DNA of 64,000 nucleotides from the NCBI GenBank assembly GCA_946122785.1, contig CAMGYJ010000006.1, positions 32,005,168 through 32,069,167 of the forward strand, in the 5' to 3' direction. This document shows, in pieces, positions 12,596 through 23,200 of this stretch; position 1 is the stretch's first letter; each line of letters opens with the position of its first letter. This stretch comes from Linum tenue (lineage: Eukaryota; Streptophyta; Magnoliopsida; Malpighiales; Linaceae). Position numbers and translations under genes: made by a program. The notes under the pieces were generated by a model. It saw nothing but the letters and a program-made list of their open reading frames with translations, had not been told where the DNA came from and did not search any database.

Positions 12596-14350
12596 CTATT
12601 TTCCCCACACCACGTAGTCCATCATTGATTGACTTCCATCACATCCTCCAAGAGGGATCGCCGATGTCTTGGCCTTGGGTTGGCAAAGAGCCGCAAATGG
12701 GTCCTTCTCCAAGACTGCATCGAGGTCAGGTGGAAAGCTTTGGTAGCTCTGGTAACTCGTGGATGCTTCATCCACCACGACCTCTTCCTCATACTGGACC
12801 TCATTTGCTTCTTCAACTTCATCTTCAACCTCCCTCCCTTCTTCTTCAATTTCCTCCGCTTGGGAACACTCAAGATCTTCCCTTTCTTCAATTTTCACAT
12901 CCTCTTCTACAACCTCTTCTCTCACCTTCCCATCCATGTCTTCAAGCACGGTTTGGAGGGCAAAATGCCATGCATTCTTTTGCTCCTCTTCCCTCGTGAC
13001 TTGGTCTTCTAATTTGGTCTTGGGAGGGGAAAAGTGTTAAGAGTCGTCAATGCAACCTTCTTGGCCATCCTCACCTCGGGATCTCTCCGAGGTAGGGATG
13101 GCAATGGGTAGGGTCGGGTGCGGGTTTACCCTATACCAACTCCTAACCCGCTGGGTAGAGCCTTTTAAAATACCCGGCCAAATAACCACCGGGTATGAAA
13201 ATTATATAACCATACCCTACCCACTGGGTAACCACGGGTATTCGGGTAACCATGGGTACGAATGCTAAACTATGAACTTATACACATATATGCACACGAC
13301 ACACATACTCTTGTCCATTAAAAATTCTCAATACTTGTAACTGTTCTAGCTTCAACAATCCACACAAATAAAAACAGCAAACATAATAATCGTCTACATC
13401 TTCATCATCAATAATGGTAGCTAAACTCAATTTCTCAAGCTAAAATAAATTTCTCAAGGGAAATTTACCCTTTGGTTAGCGGGGCGGGTATAACGGGGCG
13501 GGTATTATCGATTACCATACCCGTACCCTACCCTTTATTTTGAAACCGGGTATTACCCGTACCCGCCCCTTAACCCGTCAAAGCGGGTAATTACCCTCGT
13601 TGATCGGTTACGGTCGGGTAGGGTACCCATGGTTACGGGTTGGATTGATATCCCTACTCCGAGGTGAATTCCTCTTTCCCCACATGGTTTTCATCGATTC
13701 CCCCTTCAACCTCTACTTTTTCTTCCAATTGTGAGAGGCGATGGCGCGCACAAGCTTGTGCCACCCTCTCTTCTAGTGTCAAACCATGAGGAGAGAGGGG
13801 ATAGAAATCCATGTCGGAGCTGGTTCTTCCAAAATTCTCATGCCTCTCCGACTTCCTTTTTCCTTCCAATGGTAAGAGGCGATTGTGAGCAAGTTGTGCA
13901 CATGCTTGCTCAACAAGTCCTCCTAGTCTCTCTGTGTGTCGAAGGAGCTCCACCGATTCCCGTAGAAAGGTTGAGTCGAAAGGGGCGGCAATTGGGAGGA
14001 CCAAGATCACCCTTCATCGGTGGCCCGGGAAGTCACTCCACCATGAGCTCTAATTCTCTCTTTGCCTCAAGTTGTGGAGTGGCACATGGTGTCAAATGCC
14101 CCATGAAAGCCTCCATGGTCAACTCCAACTTGGATTTCTCCTTGGATTGTTGAGGGAAATCTTCTTGATATGGGGAAGCTTCTTGATACCCCTATTGGTA
14201 TGCTTGTTCATCTTGGAAGGGGGGTTGGTAGTAAAACCTGGATCCTTGACTTCCCCCATTTTTTATCGTCCCATGAAGTTCTGGGGTAATCACTCTCGAG
14301 TGGTGGTGGATACCCCCACACTTGGGTGAAATCATAAGGATCCATGATTC
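12596..14350 (-). pseudogene. Acidic ORF remnant of the non-autonomous Tat-like element
   Basis: An ATG at about 14343 (minus) begins MDPYDFTQVWGYPPPLESDY. A middle part lies at 13666-14010 (VEQACAQLAHNRL, EERVAQACARHRL). A C-terminal part at 12596-12949 is strongly acidic and ends in EKDPFAALCQPK...IPLGGCDGSQS. The same plan is found at 58287-59368 (MDPHGF.NHWGYQPPP, GKDPFAVSLCQTK, IPLGGCDGGQS), so it is a shared family ORF. Frameshifts and the hAT insertion at 13093 break this copy. I do not know the function; no capsid, zinc knuckle or enzyme motif is seen. Confidence 0.6.
13093..13656. mobile_element. hAT-like non-autonomous element, family A
   Basis: Ends are TAGGGATGGCA and, in reverse complement, TAGGGATATCA. 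CTCCGAGG is perfectly repeated on both sides (13085-13092 and 13657-13664), an 8-bp target duplication. The body is made of GGGTA/TACCC-rich sequence homologous to 6962-7508. It is inserted in the acidic ORF of the inner LTR element, so it is the youngest layer of this nest. Confidence 0.88.
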
Positions 14351-14519
14351 GATACCTACAAACACAAAAACACTAAAAAAGAAAATAAAAAAACACACAA
14401 ACCACCCTTCAAGCCGAAGAGTGGTAAACAAAACACAAATGAAACACAAAACAAAATGGCGAGATAGAAAATGCTAGAGTAACACTAAAAAACTTTTTCT
14501 GGATAACGGACCATAAGGT

Positions 14520-14537
14520 TCCCCGACAACAGCGCCA
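14520..14537 (-). other. Primer-binding site of the inner element
   Basis: Minus-strand TGGCGCTGTTGTCGGGGA lies 7 bases inside the 5' LTR. It is one of the best lineage markers for Tat/Ogre-like elements. Confidence 0.8.
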
Positions 14538-14544
14538 AAAAACT

Positions 14545-15534
14545 TGACTCACCACGGATACACCGCAAATTAACCTCTACTAGAGCTCAAACATAAACTC
14601 TAGCCGGGTGCAGTATAAGGCGAGTATGTTTTAATTGTCAACCCGGGCCTGTCCATTTACCCCTACTTCAATCGCTTAGTTTGTTATCTAGCAAACGTTT
14701 TTTGGGTTTAAAACTAAGAAACCTACAAATGAAAACAAGCAAGTAAATTAAATCGAGGTTATCCCAATGAGAGAAGAGTTCACCCGGGTATTGCTCCCCC
14801 TAGCTAACAAGTATGACTTGTTGGATCGAATGGTCATGTGTGGTAAGGTGGTTGTAAACCGTAGGGAAGTGAAACAAGTAGCCAAGTGCCACTCTTTCGG
14901 TCTCTAGGTCGAGGGAATTCGATTCAAGCCACCAACGTGACTCTCTCGACCTATTGAATAAGGGTTGCCAAGATTTCACCCTCGAATCGGAGTTCGGACG
15001 ACCACCCACAACCAAACCTAGGTGATAATACAAAATAATATGTGTACCCTACATTAACCTAGATAGGAGACAATGAATCGCCTAAGAAAACCCATCTTTC
15101 AAGCCTCTTTCAAAGAAAGGAAGGGGGTTTTCTCTCTGCCTAGGTTAGAATGTCAATTAGATTTATAGGCTTTCACAAAACACAATCATTCATGAAAATA
15201 CCATTCACAAAACACATTATCTACTAAGTCACTTCACGGTCTGGGGCTGGAGTTCATGGTCTTACCACCCTGAATTGGCTTGAGTCCAGTGAAACTGCAA
15301 ATGGCTCTCGACCCTCCGTACTTCACGATCTCGGGCTTTGGACTTTTCTTCGGTTTTTTGCGCTTTTTGACCTCCAATCGACCCGAAACTAGCCCTTGAC
15401 CTTCCCACACGTTCTAGGACCTGAAATGTAACAAAACAAGCACAACCTAACGTAAAATAGGTCGAGAGACGATGAAATGCAAATCATACTAACAAGAAAG
15501 GAGGGGTGAAATGTGTGCGTTTAGACCCGAATCA
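14545..15534 (-). repeat. 5' LTR of the inner element, internally deleted
   Basis: Aligns with 9133-10535 at both ends but jumps from the segment at about 15200 directly to ACTAAGTCACTTCACGG at about 15222, losing the TATA-box region. This is the promoter-proximal LTR for the minus-strand element. Confidence 0.8.
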
Positions 15535-15689
15535 ACATTCTTTTAGCTCAGCGCAATTAATTTCAAGTGTTGGCCCGCTTTGTTGGTCGCCCTAACCCAA
15601 TTAAAAACCATGCAAGAGCCATCCTGGGCCAAACCGTAGCCTGCTCTGATGATTCCATCAAGCTAAAACAAGCCCAGTGAAGATGACCC

Positions 15690-16192
15690 ACTCAGAGGAG
15701 GAGATCCGCCACCACTCTCCTTCCCCAACACTTCTCTTCCCTTCATCTATAGCTCCTTATCTGTCGTCTGTCTGACGGCGCGTTCCTCCTTGACGGCGAC
15801 AGGCGCATCTACCAATGGGAAGGAAGTCCCCCTTCCCCACTCGGCTTCGTCTCCTCATCGGTGGACCACTCCGTCTTCTTCGACGATTTCCTTTTCCACT
15901 GGCTCGTCGACCACATCTTCTTCGACTCGTACTCCGCCGGCGGTTCCTTCATCGACAATGCCCGCTTCTCCTTGTTTGCTGGCACGCGATCTCCAGGAGG
16001 TTGAGAGGAAGGTTCAACGCGGCACTCCTTTCCTCCGGCAGCGAGTTTTTGACCCGACGGGTAGGGTCCGAGCTCCCGGCCTACTTTGTCTCTCCCCGTG
16101 GAATCCTCAACTCCAGATTTATCCCGGCGCTCAATCTCAAGGCCATCTCTGGCCCTTCGCTTATTCTTCTTGAAACGCGGTCCACAATGTGA
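15690..16192 (+). other. Host-gene-like fragment inside the outer element, opposite strand
   Basis: Plus-strand sequence reads like a 5' leader (pyrimidine-rich, from 15710) followed by protein-like frames. In one frame it gives RIYQWEGSPPSPLGF and FFDDFLFHWLVDHIFFD before a stop; other frames (15790-16173, 15815-16192) overlap it. I do not recognise the protein. GC content is clearly higher than in the surrounding element. It may be a captured host exon lying opposite to the element's own transcription. Confidence 0.35.
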
Positions 16193-16350
16193 CCCGGCGC
16201 TGACCTCCTCTCCAAATCTTGAACTTTGCTGTCGACCTCAGTAGCCATCACGGGTGACACGATCTTGGTGGTGATTTTGGCGTATGTTGGGGAAGGTTGT
16301 TGCTGCTCATCAGAGGTATTGGCCACTAGCCACATCCGCCCCCATGGTTT

Positions 16351-16629
16351 TCACCACGACGACTGTCGGCGGTGCTGGAGTGGTCGGCGAACCTGCTGCC
16401 ATAAAATCCTCCACTGGTGCAGCATCACGTGTGGCACTTGGTCGAGCTCGATTGGGAACGCATGTTGTTCCAACCAATCTTCAAAATCAATTTCGGTGAC
16501 CAGCGGTTTGATTACAGTGCAAGTTGCGGCTGGCGATGGAATTGAAATCCTCTCCATTCTCTCAGCTTCCAACTTCATTTTAAGAATTTTGGTGAGTTCT
16601 TTGAGTGAGAGCCCTTCAAATCTCGACAT
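16351..16629 (-). pseudogene. gag-like N-terminal fragment of the outer element
   Basis: The minus strand opens with ATG at 16629, 40 bases after the LTR, and encodes MSRFEGLSLKELTKILKM..., with an acidic segment (VTEIDFEDWLEQ). Position directly after the LTR and primer-site remnant suggests a retroelement gag start. The frame closes at 16351 and continues only as a separate short frame (16081-16335), so the gene is broken. No capsid or zinc-knuckle motif is seen. Confidence 0.45.
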
Positions 16630-16669
16630 GGCTCTAGTACGAGTGCCTGCAACCGGGCTCTGATACTAC

Positions 16670-17054
16670 TCAAAGAACCCCTCGTCTAGGGATTCTAGGG
16701 ACTTATCTTTGCCACCCGTAATTACTTGTAAGTTGTAACAAATAGGGATTTAGGGGTCAAGAGAAAGAATTAGGGATTTAGATGAGAAGAACAGAATATA
16801 ATCAAGAATCGGTCGAGGCCTTGGATTGGGTGAGACGAGAAATTAGGAGTTGAGAGAGATCAAGTTTAGGAGAGATACTTTGCTTAATACTTTTCTCGAT
16901 TGATTATTAATAAATGACAAAATACATATTTACAGGAAAATATTGGAAACCCCTAATAATAATAATCCTAATTTGACTAAATTTCTACTAGCCATAATTA
17001 TAATTATCCTACCTAATATAATAAGAGAAATCCCAATATGGCGGGTTTCTTACA
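16670..17054 (-). repeat. 5' LTR of the outer element
   Basis: Starts TGTAAGAAACCC on the minus strand and ends just before GTAGTATCAGAGCCC, which resembles the usual tRNA-Met primer-binding sequence TGGTATCAGAGC. Confidence 0.85.
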
Positions 17055-17099
17055 CCCAACAGCCCCATGAGTTGACCGGCGCGTCGCTCCGTCAACCGC

Positions 17100-19150
17100 A
17101 ATGTCGGGTAGGAATAGGTGGAATGGAACAAACGATTGGAAATGCAACAATCTGGTGGTTGGCGTGATAAGAAATAAACATCGATGAAGACAAATGTGTG
17201 TGTGTACTGGGCATGAAGAAGGAAAGCAATATTATTACGTCGTTTTCATAATCGCCAATAGAGGAGTACTGAGTTGGTGATTGTGTCGACATCATATTGT
17301 AGGATGAGGGATCACCAAAGCAATGAAAAGCGATGAGAGTGTGAGAATCCCGACAGCAATTGAGAGCCTAGAATATGGTGTAGTTAAACGACAACGAGAG
17401 AAAGAATGAAAAGATGTTACTGCGATTCGGTGTCCTCTAAATCACAAATAGGACAAGTTCCTTCCACTATTAGGCCATGACATTGAAGATCTTACCTTAT
17501 AGGAAGTATATGCAGTATAATGCGCCAGAGAAAAAAAATTAAGTTTTGGTGCTAATGGGAAGCCTCAAACTTTAGGCCAAAATAACTATCGAGCGGAGAC
17601 GTTGTTGCCTAAAAACGATGCGGTGGCATTTTTTTACGTGAAATCACGAGGTGGTAGGCTGATATTACAGAAAAACAACCCATTTGAATTATAATGTCGT
17701 AACAATAGATCAACCCATGGGGTGAGAGGTAATGGTATGGCCATATGGCTCTAATAGTGGTGTCATCAAAGGATTTGTGCAACCGATTGCAACCCCAGGA
17801 TGAAGTTATGAAGGATATAAAATATGAAACAAACCACGATGATCTTGCAGCCACATGCAGTAACATTGGGAAGAAGTTAGGTAAAGTATGGGTCCAAGGA
17901 TCATTGACAACGTCAATTGAGGTGTCGTAACCCACCTCCCAATGTAAGCCATGAAGAAGTAACTCTCGACCATGGAGTATAGATTGCCAAGCCCAAGATG
18001 AATTTGGTTCCCACTACAGCGTTAAGAAAATATGTGTCATGGAAATTTAAAAGCATCTGACAGTTAGGTGGAGAGGCTCGCAAGAAGAGTAAAGTATCAT
18101 CCGCGGAGAAAAATTAGAAAGGACATGACAATGGTGATTAAATTGAACACCCTTCAGATCACCCATAACAATCACATAAGTTAATAAAGCAGAAAACCTT
18201 TTGTGCAATTAGAAGGAAAAAAGAGAGGTGATAGAGGGTCGCCTTGACGAAGGCCGAGTAGGATGGAAATAGCCATATGAACTCACATTCAACATGATTG
18301 AGATAGTAGTCGAAGAAAGATAATTACACAGTATGTCGATCGAACGGGGAGTAAAACCCAACTTGTCCATAATGGTGAAAGCCTATCATAAGCTTTTTTC
18401 ATGTCTAATTTCAAGGCCATGAAACAATCTCGACCACCACATTTGTTCCTAAGATAAGTCATGACCTCCTGGCTAAGGATCACATTATCGATGATGGATC
18501 TATCCTTAAGAAATCCATTCTGGTAAGTGTTAGTGACATCAGGTAAGACTGTACCTACAAGAGAGGACACAATCTTAGAGTTAATCTTGTATAAAACTTG
18601 ACATAGACCGATCGTCCATAATTGAGTACAAGATTCGACATTCGTGACCTTCGGAATGATTATTAACCATGTATGTGCCCAATACAAAAAAAGACTTTGA
18701 CAGTCGAACAAACATTAGAGCCCACTATGTCCCAGAAATGTTCAAAACTAAGGCAGTGAACCTGTTGGAGCCTGGCGTTTTTGAGGGCCTAATTTGAAAT
18801 AAGGCAGTCTAGGCGTCCAAAACCAATACTGGGGCCAACAGAGAATAATTCATAGCCCTGGTAACTTTATTCTAAATTGACAAATGACCCACCGCCATAG
18901 TTATATCCATTGTCGAAATTGGTGAAGTAAATAAATCAGAGAAGTGGCGAACTGCTTCAACACCCTTATCCTCCTTTTCTTCATGAACATGAGCAATAGG
19001 ACTTCACAAAGATGCCATGATAATACACGCTCGATAATTTGTAGTTACCCGGTGAAAATAACACATGTTTCGGTCACCTTCGCGTAGCCATTGAACTTGG
19101 GATTGCTGGCTACAGTACGATTCCTCTTATTCCTAAGCGACTACAATATC
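17100..19150 (-). pseudogene. Degenerate L1-type LINE
   Basis: Reading leftwards on the minus strand: QVQWLREGDRN.CYFHRVTTN at about 19100-19030 (the segment before RT), then an RT block at 18711-18289 with IIPKV, ..LYKI.SKIV, QNGFLKDRSIIDNVILSQEV and ALKLDMKKAYDRLS, then GLRQGDPLSPLFF just downstream. WEVGYDTSIDVVNDPW (17935 region) and SVISAYHLV (17650) match the zf-RVT part of plant L1 ORF2 proteins. Many stops and frameshifts show it is dead. Neither the 5' end nor a poly(A) tail with target duplication was located. The RT FADD box falls in a degraded stretch. Confidence 0.75.
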
Positions 19151-19162
19151 ATGTTCTAATGA

Positions 19163-19570
19163 GTGAATGAAATCCCAATATTGAATGTGAAGCGCTCTTT
19201 GTGCACGAATAGCATTTTTATGTATAACTTGCTAATTCTTTGGTGCCCACACAACGTGTTTCCGAATTGGCTACAAGTTGAGACATTCTATAAATGGTTC
19301 AGTAAGGAAGCGAAGCATACCATTGATGTTGAGAGGGAAATGAGGAACAGAAACATTGGAGGAATTCAATCGGTTGTTTGAGGAATTGACACTTAATAGT
19401 TACTATTGGGGAGAGAGCCAAAAACCAAGGGCTCCAATACAAGGAGAGATAATTCGGTTGATCAAGTGACTTCTCTATCTGCTTAAGTCGAGGCCCTTGC
19501 CAAGAATATTAACAGGATGGTGGTACTTTCCCCAAGTTCGTCCAATTCCCAAGTTGTGGCATGTGATTGG
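19163..19570 (+). pseudogene. Athila/Tat-type gag fragment
   Basis: Translations in shifting frames give WCPHNVFPNWLQVETFYKW, then EEFNRLFEELTLNSYYWGE, then VEALAKNINRMVVLSPSS. This is the order of the capsid region in Athila/Tat gag proteins (CPHHG..WLQ..TFY, then the EELT..NYQW block). At least two frame changes and an internal stop make it non-functional. Neighbouring sequence on both sides is unrelated (LINE at left). Confidence 0.65.
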
Positions 19571-21267
19571 AGTGGTGTAATAACTCACGCTAGCTTAATA
19601 CCAACCAATTGTGCAAGCATCCAACAATCATGAACAAACAACTTTGATCGTCGATAGTAGACTATAAGAAACTTACAGTGACCGCACGAAAGGACGTGAC
19701 CACGTCAGTAAGCTATAAATCTCATAAGGACAATCTAGCACATTCCAATCCATCACCAACTATGCATGAGATTCTAAAAAATGCATGGTGAAGTTTTTGA
19801 AAGACTTTGATTTGCTTGAGAATTTCTCTACCCTTTTTTACAATGGAGAGTTTTTTCTCTTTTCATTTCTTTTGCATGACAAATTTTTTAGATTATAGTA
19901 CAAATGAATTATTTTTGTTACAGCTCATAATCTATCAAGAGCAAATTATGAGATCTTAGCATTCAAAAAAGGGGGTTTGAACTCCTTTTCCCCAATCCTT
20001 GAGGAGGGTGAGTGTATGAAAGGGGTGTGGGAAGCATTATTTGTGCCCTTAAAGCACAACCTCAAGGTGTCCCCTTATTTGACAGTTGATTGTACCTTTT
20101 AATAAGCAACATTGGACAGTCATGAGGCGACTCTCAATTGAATATCACGTTGGGGAATGAATGAGTGTCTCTCACGTTGGGCATTTACCCCACACTTTAT
20201 TTGTCATGTCAGTGTCTTTGACTTTTCGGGTAGGATTGTCTTTTGTAAAGGTACAGTTCACCCCATTTAATGTATTTAAAAGTAGGGAGACTCATTCACA
20301 CAATTGGAAACTCGTTATAGAGAAGATCGTGCACTATATCTAAACATGTCAAGTAGTCATTATGCCTCAAGAGTCAAGACCATCACATCTTTCATAACCA
20401 CTACACTAGCATCCCTAGATAAAGTTTGATATCTTGGCTCAATGAGTTCAAAGTAGAATGACAAGTCATAGTTTTTGAAAATAAAATCCACCAATATTTG
20501 CAGTTAGCACATAGTATTTTCAAAAACTCAAGCCAGTCTTCGTGGTTGATGCATTCTTGAAGACTTTAAAATTTTCATGCATGGATATAAACAAAATTTG
20601 TATGAACTTCGACCAAAATTTTGAAATTGATGCATCATCAAAGTAATAATAGTTCGACCCAACTCTGCCTCACACTTTTAATAGGATAAGGTCCTCAATG
20701 GACCACAAAGTAGGAGGTTAAGGAGGTAAAGAACTATAGTACCTAAAAACCAAAAAAGTTATAGGTAATACTGGGGAAAATTTTGATGGCTTACATACTC
20801 CTATTGTTTAACAGTCATAAAAATAAGGAAAATAAACAAAAAAGAACGAGCAAGTGCTTCGTCTCCCGTACAAAACAAGGGAAAAGAGTGGTGAAAAGAG
20901 ATAATTGTTGCCTCATTGAATGACATTGATTATTTTATAGATAATGTCATCTCCGTATGCTCATCCCTCCTGACATTTGGTTCATCGCAACACAGGAGTG
21001 CTATTTGCCTCATGTTTAGTTCAGAGGTTTCCATCAGTTGGTTCTCCACCTCGTCAAGTCAGCATAGAGTATCCCTTATGAAGCCGACCCAAATCTATAT
21101 GATGTGGTAGTTAGACGTGTGTTCATCTTTCTCCATCATGAAGCAAACCCTCATTTGATGGCTAATCTCTAGTGGTGGAGGAACGCGCACCCGGAGAGAC
21201 GAGCAATAGAGACAACGATGGCATTATTGGAGGAGGGTGACGGCAAATTAGGGCGTCCGCAGATAGG
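19571..21267. other. Unassigned repeat-like DNA, no gene
   Basis: No motif recognised on either strand. Short frames (20161-20343, 20916-21110) lack any family resemblance. Confidence 0.4.
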
Positions 21268-21439
21268 ATGGAGTCTATAGGGGAGAGAAAAGGTGATGGT
21301 AGTGGCAGCTACAATAGGAGGGATGGGTGCAGCGTCGGTGGCAGCAAAAATAGGAGAGGGCATGCGGGAGAGGAGGAGAGGTTGGTGGCAGTAGTAGAAG
21401 AAGTGGATGGTGGTGGTGGTGAAGTCGATAGGAGGGCGG

Positions 21440-21725
21440 CCCCTCTACCATTCAACAACGCACGGGAGCTAAGGAGCGCTCCTACCAATCAATACCTCAA
21501 AGGAGCTGACGAGCCCCTCTACCATTCAACAACGCACGGGAGCTGAAGAGCGCCCCTACCAATCAATACCTCAAAGGAGCTAGCGAGCCCCTCTACCATT
21601 CAACAACGCACGGGAGCTGAAGGAAGCCCCTACCCTTCATTACCTCATAGGAGCTGTTGAGCCCCTCTACCATTCAATAACGCACGAGAGCTGAGGAGTA
21701 CCCCTATGGTCGGTACCTCATGGGT
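21440..21725. repeat. 74-bp minisatellite, about 3.9 units
   Basis: Each unit begins CCCCTCTACCATTCAACAAC and contains GGAGCT twice. Units start near 21440, 21514, 21588 and 21662; the first two are nearly identical and the fourth is diverged. The period is not a multiple of three, so the plus-strand open frame entering it (21268-21546) is unlikely to be a repeat protein. Confidence 0.85.
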
Positions 21726-21779
21726 GCAAGTAAGCACCCGAAACATATTCGCAGTTACCCCGCATACTACAAAGAACGA

Positions 21780-23200
21780 ACTTTAAAATTTTCCACATCA
21801 GTTAAAACTACTGTTCACGTGCAGATTTACTTACTATTTTAGGGTGACCCCCCAAATTAGGGTGCAAATCGTGAAGGAGATGAGAGGGGAAGGAGTGAAT
21901 ATTTATTATTATTATTTTGTTATTATAGTGAGAAGTGGGGCCTAAGTTTGATTGTTGTTAGTGAGTGGCAGGACCGAGGAGAGTCAAAAGAGTAGAGGGT
22001 TATGGTTTATTTATTTATTTATTTTTGTTTTTATCATTTTATAAATATAATTGTATTAATAATTTACATATGCACCTACTTTATACACTTTTACTTTTTC
22101 TCTCACACAACAATTTATACCTTAATTTACACCCCCTCAGATTTACTCCCTCCTACAATTCACACCTCGATTTGCACCCCCTCGAATTTGCACACCCTCG
22201 TGGCCAAACAGCGCGTAATGATTCATTGATAGAGGGGGAAAATACAAAATATGAGAGTGATAAACACTATATTTGAGTGTTGAGTGTCATAAACATACCT
22301 CATAGTTGAATTTTACTTATCCCCAAGCAAACACTAATCACAATCATACAACTTAATAAAATCTAAAAATGATACAATCACCGATTTTAGGTAGTGGATC
22401 ATAAGTGAACATATAAGGTCAACAATAGCACGATAAAATACTCTAACCATATTAGCATGTATGGTTGTGATTGGTTGATTAAAGAACTGGCATTGCCTTC
22501 TATTGTCGTTATCTCCTTGGTTGGACAGTTGTCAAACTAATTTGGCTTGGGTCTAGACCACAGGTTAAACTGTCAAGGTTGGGCTAAACATGATTTTGGC
22601 TTGTGTTGACTCTTGTGGGCTTTGACTTTGGTGAACTTTGGGTCTAGTCTTTGAGCCTTGACATTTGACTTCGTTTAATTCGGGTTTGGGCTTTCACTTA
22701 GGACCAATCCCCTTTTATTGTTAAACTTTTAATGTAATAGTTATTTAGCATATGTTATTAAGTATTTGTGATTGTAATTATTTCTTAAAACTTGTTATTC
22801 AGTAATGAATCGTTAATGGAATTATAATCTAAATATTATTTATTGAGTATTTTAAGAAAAGAGGTTTTATTTTATTGATCTTTTTTTCATTTCAAAGGCC
22901 CAATCTCACCAAGCCCAACATTCAATTAACCAAACATGTCAATTAGAGTTAGCAGTTGCTCCACTCGTTTTATCATATAGATATTTACAAGTCTAAATTT
23001 ATACATTTATAATGTGAGATACCCAATCTTATTTAATCGAAGCCAAATAATGGCAAGTCAACATGACCATATGTTCAAAAGCAAACTCAGACCATATCAA
23101 CATCTTTAGATTTGCTATTGTTTAATCTTATACAACTGATACACACTCCAACCACTTAAAATAAAATAAAAAATATTTGTTAAAATGGCGTTTAGGATTT
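21780..23200. other. AT-rich intergenic DNA, no gene seen
   Basis: Contains low-complexity T-rich stretches (about 22000-22100). No protein motif or paired repeat found. Confidence 0.4.

Larger units (their letters stand above)
9133..15534 (-). mobile_element. Inner Tat-like non-autonomous LTR element (minus strand)
   Basis: Two unequal LTRs, 9133-10535 and 14545-15534, share termini TGATTCGGGT...GTGAGTCA on the minus strand. The primer-binding site next to the 5' LTR (14520-14537, minus TGGCGCTGTTGTCGGGGA) is the TGGCGCCGTTGCCGGGGA type known from Tat/Ogre-like Ty3/gypsy elements. The purine tract beside the 3' LTR (minus AAGTGTGGGGGAG) fits too. The 4-kb interior encodes no protease, RT or integrase, only an acidic protein remnant (12596-14350), so it is a LARD-like derivative. 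GTTGGGAGGCAACCC near 12390 (minus) is a common signature downstream of such elements' genes. I did not find a convincing target duplication (ACCAC left, ACATT right). Confidence 0.85.
8168..17054 (-). mobile_element. Outer LTR retrotransposon (minus strand), nested and non-autonomous
   Basis: Direct repeats of about 380 bp lie at 8168-8542 (3' LTR) and 16670-17054 (5' LTR). Read on the minus strand both begin TGT(T/A)AGAAACCC and end ...TTCTTTTA or ...TTCTTTGA. The pentamer CCCAA flanks both ends (8163-8167 and 17055-17059), a perfect 5-bp target duplication. A purine tract (minus AAGAGGGGTGGAT) abuts the 3' LTR, and GTATCAGAGC follows the 5' LTR. After removing the inner element (9133-15534) only about 1.7 kb of interior is left: a gag-like start next to the 5' LTR and 590 bp near the 3' LTR. 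No protease, RT or integrase is present, so it depended on another element. Confidence 0.85.

Noticed and set aside
12625..13040. Several long plus-strand frames
   Set aside because: They mirror the acidic minus-strand ORF (Glu/Asp-rich codons read as Ser/Leu/Pro on the other strand).
9128..15539. ACCAC / ACATT as target duplication of the inner LTR element
   Set aside because: Only two of five bases agree; left unresolved rather than forced.
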